64,000 nucleotides of DNA, from NCBI RefSeq assembly GCF_012489685.1, contig NC_080045.1, positions 7,073,001-7,137,000 of the forward strand. The letters are read 5' to 3'. Below, one piece after another: positions 21,561 through 32,091 of this stretch. Source of the DNA: Lotus japonicus (taxonomy: Eukaryota; Streptophyta; Magnoliopsida; Fabales; Fabaceae). The translations under genes were made by a program, and so were the position numbers. The notes under the pieces are model-generated. The model did no database searches, was not told the origin of the DNA, and saw only the letters and a list, made by a program, of their open reading frames with translations. Numbering within the stretch: position 1 is the stretch's first letter; every line of letters starts with the position of its first letter.

Positions 21561-22530
21561 CCACCCTTGGGTTGTATGTCATATGTTTTTAAGTTTATTT
21601 AAGTTATGATTATTATGTTATACATGCAGCCATACTAATTTTACTGTATTTTTGTGCTGCTGATTTAAAATAAGTTAAGTTAATGACATGCTATCAATTT
21701 ACCCAAATGACATATAGGAGCAGGTGGAACAAGAACTAACTTAAACCAACAATTTTATGATGAACCGGTTGAAACTGCTGATCATGCAAAAGGATTTCAC
21801 TAATGTTAGTGAGGTTAGTCATGTTTGCCACTAGTTTGGAAATTTAGTTTTGAATCCTGAATGTTTTCCTTTCTATTTCTCATTGAAGTGATTACTTGAT
21901 TGGGTCCTTGCATCCACAACTATTCTCTCATTTCTTATAGCATCACCTTATCCATCTTCCCCTTGTGTAGCTGATAAGATAGATTGAATTGAATTAATGG
22001 ATGAGATGGATGAGTAGAGTCATGCATGTCAGTTAGGCTTCTAGTTCGATCTCAATGGAGAAAGGACATAACCTACTCTATGTTTTTTTTTGGATTTCAG
22101 CTACTGATTAGAAATTTGACATATGCCTACTATTTTCATTGCAGGGTCAATTGATGGCAATATAGATACAATGAAGGAAATGTCTAACAATATTTGAGTC
22201 TTTAAATCTTTATGTAATTGGTTAGCTAGTGTTGGTTGTTTACATATATCTTCTTCTAATAGATTTATGTACTTTGGTGTTTCAATCTTTATGTACTCAA
22301 ATTCAGATGCTGGAACCATATATGTCATTTCATGTTCATGCTCATTTGTTTATTTCTCTTGTGAAGGTAGAGCTTATATTGATTGTTAACAATATTTTCC
22401 TTTAATTAATCATTTTCTCTATAAAAGATAACAGGATTTCATTTTCAAAAAAAAAAAGATAACAGGAGGATTTCGGCTATACAAAGTATAAAAGTATGAA
22501 TATATAAGTAAATTAAATATTATTGATAAA
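21561..22530. other. Intergenic DNA
   Basis: No coding signal recognised. It may include 3' DNA of the SR45a-like copy. Confidence 0.4.
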
Positions 22531-22539
22531 ATGAGGCAT

Positions 22540-22775
22540 ATATGTAGTTTGTGGCATTTAAAAAGATGCCAGTATCAATATGTGGCATTTAAAAGATGCC
22601 AGTAGCATTTGTGGCATACAAAAAACCGGCATTTAAGCAAAAAATGCCACAAAGGCAGTTGTGGCACCTGCAATAGGGGCACTTAAGGTGAATGCCAGTA
22701 ATATCACTTGTGGCATTTTTTAAATGCCACAATTTAACAATATCAATGCCACTAAAAATACATTTTTTTGTAGTG
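22540..22775. mobile_element. CACTA (En/Spm) terminus with subterminal repeats
   Basis: Ends in TTTTTTTGTAGTG, the reverse complement of the CACTACAAAAAAA terminus of CACTA elements. The preceding ~230 bp contain many direct and inverted copies of TGTGGCATTT / AAATGCCAC, the typical subterminal binding-site array. A matching left terminus was not found, so only one end is visible. Confidence 0.7.
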
Positions 22776-23269
22776 TAACACTCTTTGCACTGCTTATAAA
22801 TTAAATGCATTCTATTTTTTTAAGGTAAATTGAATTCATTCTTTTTGTTTTTCCTCCTGTAACAAAAAAAATCCATTCTTTTTTTGAACGTAAATTACAT
22901 CCATTCTTTTTTTTTTTGAAAGTAAATTACGTAAATTTCACAGGAAATTATTAATTCCTATGAAATCATATTATCGAATGAGTAAAAGAAAATCAAACTA
23001 GCAAGATTTTCGTGTAATGTACGGGTACTTCAATAGTTTAATTTTAAAAATCTAAAAATTGAATAATTTTTAATTTAAAATTTATCTTATTGATAAGAAA
23101 TTAATTTAATAATCACGGATGATTTTTTTTTTGACAAGAGGAAAATACGTATGAATTTGTTTAATGGTTATTAAGGAAAAAAAATGTAAGCGTTTATTTT
23201 TTCTTTATTACAAGAGGAAAACATGTAAATGTTCATTGATTGAATAGCTATTTTTTTATAAGCAATTGA
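22776..23269. other. A/T-rich intergenic DNA
   Basis: No genes. A short duplicated segment TTGAATAGCTATTTTTTT occurs at about 23249 and 23266, the second copy at the LINE insertion site. Confidence 0.5.
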
Positions 23270-23280
23270 ATAGCTATTTT

Positions 23281-26200
23281 TTTTTGACAACAAAAACAGA
23301 TTTATTGAATAAGAGAAAACTCAAGAGAACAACCCTCTCTTGAAATAGGGGAGGAGTACATCACAACCAAGAAGAAACAACCAAAACCACCCCATTAAAC
23401 CACACTTGAGATTGTGCCTCATTAAAACCTTACTAGGAAAAACCCAAAGGAATAAAAACCTAGTGAAGGAAAAAGAGTACAACAATCTCAAATTGTCCAA
23501 TAAATATATATCCTGAAAACTTAATAGCTCAGCAAACTAAAACAAACCCATACATCACTAAAATACAAAACCAAACTTGGCTTATATTTCACCAGGATAG
23601 TATAAAATAAAGTAACCCTTTAATAACATAACCTTCCAAAATAGTATCAAGAACAGGTCCCAAAATTCATTATGTCACGCCAAACCTTCATCCCTCGAAA
23701 TCTTTGCCCACAAGTTCTCCAATAAAATGCACCGTAATCTTATTCCAGCAAGATGACTTCCCTGAATAGCAAATCAAATACAAAAAAAAAAAAACACCAA
23801 AAACCAAAATGCCCCTCCCTACACCTTGATTAACTCATTTCACCTAGAATAAAGGGAGCAAAACTGCTATTCCAGCACAGTAGATGCCACATAGCAAACC
23901 TGCATAACATACACACAAACCATCCCACATATCAGCTACAGAGACGCACCTTTAAACTGAGGTCTAATAAATTTACCTGCCAACATAGTCAATACAACCC
24001 AGCATATTCCAAACCAAAGTTATAACATATCCTCACCCAAAACACTTCAAACAGAAACTATCCAACAAAATCAGCAACCAAATCCAATCATAAACCAGTA
24101 ACACACTGAAAAACAGAATTCTCCTCCAAAGAGCTCCTTTAAACATCAGTGGCTATCTCCCACACCACCTCATCACTATCCCTTCCAAGCTTAGCTAAAA
24201 AATCAGCCACACCATTTCCTTCTCTCAAAATGTGACTCACCCCCACACAATTCACAAGAGGAATAATATGATCAATTGAATGTAGTACTTGATATAACTT
24301 CCACGGCCTCCTTTCATTATTATTAACCCATCCAACAGCAAGAGTCGAATCACTCACAATGATCACCGTAGTGAAATTATTCTGCTGACAAAAAAGGAGT
24401 GCACGAAAAATTGCCTGAACTTCAGCTTCATACGCCCAAGCATCTCCTATACCTTTAGCAAAGTAACCTAAGACTTCTTTTTTATGATTTCTCAGCACCC
24501 CGCCAACACCACTCCTTCCCGGACATCCCAACGACGAACCATCCACATTAAACTTTAGCATAGGCTCCACTGGTGGAACCCTGTCTCGCTGCTGTCTCAA
24601 TTTCCTTGCTGCTGGCAGTTTTATAAACTCAAAACCAGTCACAAACTGATCCATCATATAAGGACAACTCGACCACCTTGACTTTACCCACCAAGCCACC
24701 CTCGTTAACAACAAATCCCAAACAGTTTCAGTAGAATAATATTTATTATTAAAGATCAACTTGTTCCTCTCTAACCACACTGACCAGCACAACGCATAAG
24801 GAAATATGTCCCAAATTAGTTGATCTGTTCCTCTCCTTATACACCCCCATTCCAGCAGCAAGGAAGTTATAGATTCTGGCATAACCCAGTCCACACCTTC
24901 TCTGCTCAAAATCATACACCAAATCACCCATACATGTTGACAATGCATAAACAAGTGAGCAGAAGTTTCTGGACATGACAAACATAAACAACACAAGTCA
25001 CCATCTGGAAAAACTATTCCACGAGTACTCAGAGCCACCTTGGAAGCAATGCGATCTCTCTGGAGTTGCCATAAAAACAGTGATACCTTAGCTGGAACGA
25101 CCTTTCTAATCTGCTTAGGAATAAACCACCTTGCCTGAATATACAAGCGCTCCTCCAACACATAACATAACCCTTTAACTGTGTACATCCCCGCGGAGTC
25201 TCCCTTCCAATATAGAGCATCCGGATAATTATTTACCACCAGAGATTGTAGAAGCTGCAGAAACCTCTGATATTGTTCCACCTCCCAATCGAAGAAACCC
25301 CTCTGGAAATCCACTGACCAGATCCAGTTTCTGCCCTCCTTTCTACCCGCCTCCGACACTGCCATGGACTTATTGGCGGCCAAAGCGAATACCCGTGGAA
25401 ACTGAACTTGTAGAGAGACCTCACCAATCCATACATCACTCCAAAATCTAACACCCTCCCCACTCCCCACCTTGCAAGCCAGACCATTGAAAAACTCATT
25501 TACAGCTCCAGACTGCTCCTTCCAAAGACAGAGTAGACCTTGAGCTATACAGGAACCTGATCCCCTTTTAATTCCCTCCATTTGCGGCATTATATAACGG
25601 TCTTGTAGGCCAAACTTTGCACAAACGACCTTCCTCCACATAGCATCTTTCTCTCTTCCAAACCGCCAAAACCATTTTAACAGCAACGCTTTATTCTTCC
25701 ATTCCAGACAACCTAGCCCCAAACCACCAAACCGCACGCCCTTGCAAATGTCCGCCCATGCCACCCAAGCAATCTTCTTTGACCCTGACGCACCACCCCA
25801 TAAGAAACCCCTCATCAATGCTTCCATCTCTCTAATTACACCCACTGGAGTTCTAAATACAGACATATAGTATACGGGAATTGAATTCATGACTGCCTTC
25901 AGCAAAACAATCCTACCACTCAAGGATAAGTGGTTCGATCTCCATCCGCGTAGTCTCGATTTCATCTTTTCCAAAACTGGTCCCCAGAATTGTTTTCTTT
26001 TAGGATTCCCCCCGAGTGGCAATCCCAAGTAAACTGTCGGCAAAGATCCAACATTAAAATTTAACACTCTCGCTGCTTGATCCACCAATCCGTGTTCCAC
26101 ATTCACACCAATAAGAACAGATTTCTGGTAATTTAATTTCAGACCAGAAACAAAAAGAAACACCTCAATAACATAGACTAGACATTCCACCTGTCTTATA

Positions 26201-26638
26201 TCTCCTCCACAAAAAATCAGCGCATCGTCTGCAAACTGCAAATGATTAAGTACCATTCCTTCCCCCAACACAACCCCACAAGGATAAGATCCCTCTAATG
26301 CTTGATTCAACATACAAGACATACCATTGGCACATATATTAAACAATAAGGGAGATAACGGATCACCTTGCCTCAACCCTTTTGAATCTCAAAAAAATCT
26401 GTCGGAGAACCATTTCCCCAAAATAGCCAGGGTAGCCGTAGAGATGCAACTATGGATCCAATCCCTCCACCGTTCTCCAAACCCCATTTCGTTAAGCATG
26501 TCTAGCAGAAACTCCCACTCAACATTATCATAGGCTTTTGCAAAATCAAGTTTCATTAACATACCTCCGCCTTCAGTACGTTGTAGAGTATCCACTACCT
26601 CATTAGCGATGAAACTGCAATCAGCTATCTGTCTCCCC
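23281..26638 (-). mobile_element. 5'-truncated LINE (non-LTR retrotransposon)
   Basis: On the minus strand the element starts inside the reverse transcriptase domain (26638) and ends in a run of A (plus-strand T run at about 23278-23285). ATAGCTATTT flanks it at about 23270-23279 and 26639-26648, a ~10-bp target duplication. A truncated 5' end, A-tail and variable-length duplication are classic marks of target-primed reverse transcription. Confidence 0.85.
24139..26638 (-). pseudogene. LINE ORF2 fragment: RT, zinc-binding, RNase H
   Basis: The frame opens at the truncation point with GRQIADCSFIANEVVDTL and KLDFAKAYDNVEWEFLL. It meets one in-frame TGA (at about 26387), and continues from LRQGDPLSPLLFN for a further 745 codons to a stop at 24139. 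FADDA, the RT catalytic motif, is at residues 48-52 of the second part. A zinc-binding region (about 420-500, FLWQLQRDRI, CLCLSCPETSAHLFMHC) and an RNase H-like domain (from about 605, VDGSSLGCPGRSGVGG, ending HILREGNGVADFLAKL) follow. ORF1, the endonuclease and the first part of RT are lost. Only a single nonsense mutation is seen over 830 codons, so the copy is fairly recent. Confidence 0.85.
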
Positions 26639-26648
26639 ATAGCTATTT

Positions 26649-26862
26649 AAAAAATAAATAATAAATAATAGTAATTAAGAATGATTTGTTTTTAACACAA
26701 TTAAGTATGAATGGTGGGACTCTCCCCAAAAATGTAGCTCATGCTCTCTTTGTAGACACTGATCTTGCATAATGATAAATGACGAGCTTTCATTCAAAAG
26801 TATGAATGTTTGAATAAACTCAAATTGTTTTGCTAAAATCTATCTATCTATCTATCTATCTA
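26649..26862. other. Short intergenic stretch with (TCTA)n
   Basis: A/T-rich, ending in a (TCTA)n microsatellite (about 26839-26866) that abuts or overlaps the Helitron 5' end. Confidence 0.6.
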
Positions 26863-26863
26863 T

Positions 26864-27808
26864 CTATAAACTCTATAAAGGAAGAGTTTTAGCAACCTAG
26901 GGGTAAATCTGTTAATCAACAAATAATTTTAAAGGCAAGGAAGCTTGAACATGGATATTTTGGTAAAAATCCCTTTTATTTCACTTGGATTTGATCTCAG
27001 CTGTTGATTCACCATAAGTTATTATTTATGGATCAAATCTTGGCCGTGTAAATCCTGCAGCAATCTTGATCTCCTGCTAAAATTCGCAGATGTTTTGGTT
27101 TCCCTTTTCACTGGTTTTCATTCTTCCAGCGCTTTTAAATCGCTCGCACGTTCTCCCTTTCATATCTTTCTTCCGTTTTCCTTCGATTGTGTGTGAGCAG
27201 AACCGGAACAGAGCACGGACGAGGCGAGACAGAGCACGAACAAGGCGAAGCAGATGAGATTGAAGGCGGATTTCAATCTTCTGGGCTTTGGTTCTTTTCT
27301 TTTCTTTCGTCTTTCTGAGCTGATTGTTGTTTTTTTAGGGGTTCTTTGCTTCTTGCAGAAATTGGTGGCAGGTGGCATAAACAGATTTCATCTTCTCAAA
27401 AAGGGATGAAAAAAAGCAACCATATGCCTCAGAGAGAGCGAGCGCGAAGATTCTTCTCAGGTTCGACCTTTCTTCCGTTTTTATTCTCCTGTGTTCGCCT
27501 CTTTCTTCTCAATTCCGTAACAATAACGCATCACCAGTGAAATTTTCAAGGGTGCTTTGGTGAAACGTCTTGGATTTTGAAGTTAGAGAAAGGTGGGTCT
27601 TTGTTTCCTTTTCATGTGCTGAAAATTTCAACGCCCAAGATGCTTAGAAGTTAGAATGGAGTCTTGGAGTATTAGTGTTATACAAACTGCTTATCAAAAA
27701 AAAAAAGTGTTATACAAACTTGCCTTGGTACTTTGTTATTGGAATTTTAGCTTGATTGAATGCAAATGACTCTTCAATCCTTCATTCATTCTGTTGCTCC
27801 ATTTTGCA
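26864..27808 (+). other. Helitron 5' region, non-coding
   Basis: The first ~250 bp resemble the 5' region of the second Helitron (for example TTTATTTCACTTGGATT and ATCTCAGC blocks here and at about 49410-49490). Downstream, 27100-27600 is leader-like and may belong to the captured U1-C gene. Confidence 0.5.
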
Positions 27809-27809
27809 G

Positions 27810-28245
27810 GTACTATTGTGATTACCACGATACCTATTTGACCCACGATTCTGTAAGTTTATCACTAATCTATTACAACAATAACACTTATTAGATGGAA
27901 CAAAAACTGGGGTTAAGTTTTAATCCCAAAAAAAAAGGTTGTTTTCCCCGTATTCAACCATATTAACAACTATCAATTTTATTTGTATCTTGATGTGGTA
28001 GCTATCTGTAAGGAAGTAACATATTTGCAGGTTATAAACATAAGGTACTATCTAGCTGGCTTCATTCTTGAAATAAGTGCATTGCATTATATATATTTAT
28101 GATGCTTATCAGCTTATGTCTCAGTTCTTGATTAATTTAGGCAAATGTGAGGTTGTACTGCCAGCAATTTGAAGAGCAACAAACCCAAAGTTTAATTGAT
28201 CATAGGATCAAAGAAAATCTTGGGCAAGCTACAACTATTCAGCAG
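27810..28245 (+). pseudogene. Captured exons of the U1 snRNP protein C (U1-C) gene
   Basis: Exon 27810-27852 encodes YYCDYHDTYLTHDS, the zinc-finger start of U1-C (usual YYCDYCDTYLTHDS; the second zinc Cys is replaced by His). A small piece, 28031-28044, encodes GYKHK. Exon 28141-28245 encodes ANVRLYCQQFEEQQTQSLID, then HRIKENLGQATTIQQ, the helix that follows the finger. All keep AG and GT borders. The piece between DS and GYKHK (family VRKQHNA) is lost, and the proline-rich C-terminus is absent. U1-C stabilises 5' splice-site recognition by the U1 snRNP. This copy has lost essential zinc-binding parts and is a fragment carried by the Helitron. Confidence 0.85.
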
Positions 28246-28720
28246 GTTGGCATTCCCTATTATCTTATGATTTCTCAATGACTTTCTTATCCTGTGCCAC
28301 CACACCAAAATAATAGTCTTTGTTTTTTTCATCTGGGCATTTTTAGACTGAGATTTTGTTTCCTCATTTTTATTGCTTGAAATTTCTCTTTCTTGCAGTT
28401 TCTATCTTTACTACATGATTTTGTGCACATGTTTATTGGCTTTCACACATGATTTGTTGGGTGTGTCTATGAAAAATTAGTTTCATGTATTTTTGTCTCA
28501 ATGAGCATAACCTGAGGTCTGTTCTGCTTTTATTAGTTGACTGAGTCTATTTTCAAATTTATATTATTTTGATGGTTTCAAATTCTGATGTAACAATTGC
28601 AATGCATGCCAATGAGTATATAGTTTCTAAAAAGTTTCTTTTCATGACTCTTTCTAGATTATTTTACTTATCCGGTTACTCACTCCCTATTTATTTGTTG
28701 GTTTGCTGGAAAAAATTCAG

Positions 28721-29207
28721 GGAACAAAAATGGAATCTCGCATGAATTTGGATGGGGAGATGATGAAGAGGTACCATCTGGCTATGATAGCGGTCCTGAC
28801 GAACTGGGAGCTGACAACTTAAATGGCCAGTTAATCTATCATGAATCAAAGCTTCCCATCTCTGACACCTACCAAAACAAAAAGGTATTCTACACTGCAT
28901 AAGTGTCATTATAAAGATTTTCATTTCACAATTTAATTTCAAAAAAATTCAATGTAGACATTGCCTGCTGCATTGGTTCATGGAGCAATTCTTCCTCATA
29001 CACCACCACACTGTGTTCTGAGGGATGAACATAAAAGAAGATTTTTTTGTGATTTAACCTGGAATGAGAGAAGGCCAGGAGAATGCGTCTAGAACGGTGG
29101 ATGGCTCCAATTTGTTAAAGCAAACAACATACATTACGAAAGCTGGATCTGGTGGGTGGTTAAGAAGAGAGATCCAACTGTGGTTCATGTAGGTGTTTTG
29201 GAGAGAT
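28721..29207 (+). pseudogene. Captured fragment, possibly of a B3-domain gene
   Basis: Exon 28721-28884 encodes HEFGWGDDEEVPSGYDSGPD, then ELGADNLNGQLIYHESKLP. The next exon begins at 28958 after AATGTAG and reads TLPAALVHGAILPH, RDEHKRRFFCDLTWNERRPG, a stop, then NGGWLQFVKANNIHYE. The last block has the spacing of a B3 DNA-binding domain (W-x-F-V-x-x-N). The two exons join in frame. The stop at about 29092 and the absence of the remaining domain mark it as a fragment. The B3 assignment is tentative; the first exon is not recognised. Confidence 0.4.
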
Positions 29208-29209
29208 AA

Positions 29210-30960
29210 GACATACTCACTTATAATTTAAGAAGTTCCTTTAGTTTATTGAGTTCATGTTATTGTGTAAGTATTCCATTGATATGCTTACCAGAAGTAT
29301 CGTGGTTCGTTCATTTTCTTCATGTCTTTAATGTTATAGAAATAAAACAAAACTTTTTGGATTAATTTTCGTTGCCAATTTTGTAAATTAATTTCATTGT
29401 CGCAAATTAAACAAGTACATTGCTCCGGTACCTATTGGAAATAAGAGGGCACAATACCTTTTAGTTCATTTTTTACCATGCAAATGTCGTATTTGCAAAT
29501 TTTAAAAAGACTATTATGGAGAAAACATGACTAAAAGATATGGAACCCTCCATTTTTGAAAGGGTTCCAAAGGAATTGCCATTAAACAAATTTGATTAAA
29601 AAAACAAAATTTTAAAAAAACTCAAACTTCATAGAAAATAGCAGCCATTAAAGTTGAGAACCAGTAAAATTTGGATTAATTTTAACTGTTCTACCCCTAC
29701 TGATTACACATAATTTCACTTTATTTAAATAACAGAGTAAATGCATATGTAAAGTATTTGACAAAAGGAGAAACTAACCTAACTTTAAGATTAAGAATTA
29801 AAGGTAAAAAGGACTTGAAAATTAATGGCCAAAAAGTTTAACACATCTATGCTTATTCAATTTTACAACCGTTGAAGTTTTTACGAATGTCAAATGAAGA
29901 TGCTTTAGATCTTAACAAAACATTTCATTTTGGTTTTGAATAAGAACAAAAAATATGACTAAAAAAAACTTTTAAAAATGACATCTAAATACTTAAAATA
30001 ATATAATTAAATATAAACCAAAATGAAAAATCTTAGAAAAATATTAGCTAAAAATGCATATATTATGAGCACGCAAAAGTGTTACAACAAAGGTATTTTG
30101 AGATACATAAAAATTAAGGTAGGTCCTAGCATGGAAGTGCATGTGAGTCTTTCACATGTGAAAGACATTTTTAAACCATTGAAAATTACAAAATCATCTT
30201 TAACTTATGATTTTTCCCTTTTAACCATTTTACCCTCTTCCACCCTAGAAGCCACCAAAAAAATAATAAATTACTTGATAAAATTAATATCCAAATTCAA
30301 AGTGGCTAACAATGATTTTTCCAAAATAATTGCCTAATCATACAAAAAAAAACGCATTCCTAAATTCCCTTAAATGTATCTTAAATATGCATGATGGCTA
30401 CATACTATTATAACCACAAGAGATGTTAAAAAAAATTAAAAGCAATTTAGGAGTTACATCCATTTAAGAAATTAAATTATGAAAGTTAAAAATATACAAA
30501 CCTTACATTAAAATAAAAAGGTTAGGAAACCTTTCATTAGAAATTTAGGAGTTACAATTCATTCTCACTTTAAATGACCTAATAATGTTACAACAACCTT
30601 TCATATTCTACAATCATATTGTCATATGCTCTCTATTATTACATAGAAAATAAAAAGTCTCTTAAATGTGCATACGGCTACATATTTTTATCACCACAAA
30701 AAGTGTTAAAAAAAATAAGGCAATTTAAAAGTTACATAAAATTTAAGAGAATAATTTCAAGGAAGTTAAAAAATTTGTAACCTTAGGAAATTTAAAAGAT
30801 ACTGAATTAAAAGATTAGTTTAGAGGAAGTTGGAAAATATGTAACCTTCGAGATTGGTTTTAAATCCTACATTAAAGTATCTAATCAAAGCACAAAAAAA
30901 TAAGAATTAAAACTAAAAAAAAAAAAACAAAACCATTACACTTCTACACCTCCAATCTCA
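29210..30960. other. A/T-rich Helitron interior upstream of the Rep/helicase promoter
   Basis: No genes. Two imperfect direct repeats of about 140-200 bp (about 30362-30560 and 30660-30860; shared motifs GGCTACATA, GTGTTAAAAAAAAT, GGCAATTTA) lie just before the promoter. Confidence 0.5.
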
Positions 30961-30969
30961 TCTACTTAC

Positions 30970-30977
30970 TATATAAA
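30970..30977 (+). promoter_or_regulatory. TATA box of the Helitron Rep/helicase gene
   Basis: TATATAAA lies 150 bp upstream of the proposed ATG at 31130 and is followed by a CA-rich leader. The sentence resembles CTCTATATAAAC at 18331 in the Helitron remnant. Confidence 0.55.
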
Positions 30978-31292
30978 CAACAAAAAAGTCTCCATCTCAA
31001 CACAAAATTTTCCACTCAAACATCTTTATCTTTGAAATGATTTCTCACCTTTTGGAATTGTTACATATGCCTCAGTCTCAAAGATAGATAACTTGGATTG
31101 TAAAAGAACCATTGTTTACCTGCCGCAAAATGAGGCCGAAGGATAAAGCTCGCAAGCGTAATTCATCAAATTATGGATCTTCAGCCACCGACACAAGTAA
31201 GTTTCGTACATATCGATGTTTTAATTCATTCTTTTTTCTTATTCAATTTACACTATAAGTTTAGCATTCCTACGTCCAACCTTTTCATATAG

Positions 31293-32091
31293 TGTCTCAT
31301 TCTACCATTGAATCAAATCAATCAACCCAAGGAACTTCTGCGAGGAATCAACAATCTAACATCTCTAATGGTAAAATAATTTTTATTTTGGGTTATATTG
31401 TGTCGTTGTTTAGTTAAATAATTGAGTTTATATATTCTCTAAAAATTATTTCCAATTTAAATATTTGTAGAAAACACTGTCATAGAACAAAACACAACAG
31501 TACGAATCTCCCATGTAAGGCGCTTGGCACGTAGCAGAAGTTCGCCGGTTCAGAGAGACCATGTCAGTGGCCAAGGAACTTCTTCAACCGCTCAACGGCC
31601 TAACATTTCTAATGGTATGTTTCAAAAAAAAAACCCAAAATTTGTACCCAGTTATTTAGTGTCGGTAATTGATGATCTAAATTGATTTTATATTTCTCTA
31701 AAAATTCTTTCCAATTTAAATATTTGTAGAAAACAATGTCATAGAACAAAACACAACACTAAGAATCTCCCATGTAAGATGCTTGGCACGGAGCAAAAAT
31801 TCGCCGGTTCAAAGAGACCATGTCAGTGGCCAAGGAACTTCTTCAACCACTCAACGACCTAACATCTCTAATGGTATGTTTCCAAAAAAAAAACATAAAA
31901 TTCATGCCCAGATATTTTGAGACAGTGTTTGATTATCTAAATTTATTTAATATGTTCTCTAAAAAATCATTTAACTATAAATATTTGAAAAAAAAATGCA
32001 GTAGATAAAGGCACAACAATGCGTATCTCCCATGTAAAAGCCTTGGCACGAAGATCACAAATTAGGAGAAACCATAACAATGAGATGAGAA
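31293..32091 (+). repeat. Tandemly repeated exons in the RepHel N-terminal region
   Basis: Exons 31471-31614 and 31730-31873 are both 144 bp, nearly identical, and 259 bp apart including flanking intron. Exon 31293-31370 matches their ends (QGTSARNQQSNISN against QGTSSTAQRPNISN), and exon 32002-32091 matches their starts (RISHVKALARRS against RISHVRRLARSR). All begin in the same phase, so added copies keep the frame. Confidence 0.85.

Noticed and set aside
22540..22775. CRISPR-like array of short repeats
   Set aside because: Repeats are in both orientations with irregular spacing and end in a CACTA terminus; a plant genome would not carry a CRISPR array.
22995..23040. Possible further Helitron 3' end (CGTGTAATGTACGGG)
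   Set aside because: Stem is imperfect and no CTRR follows at the right distance (CAATAG instead).
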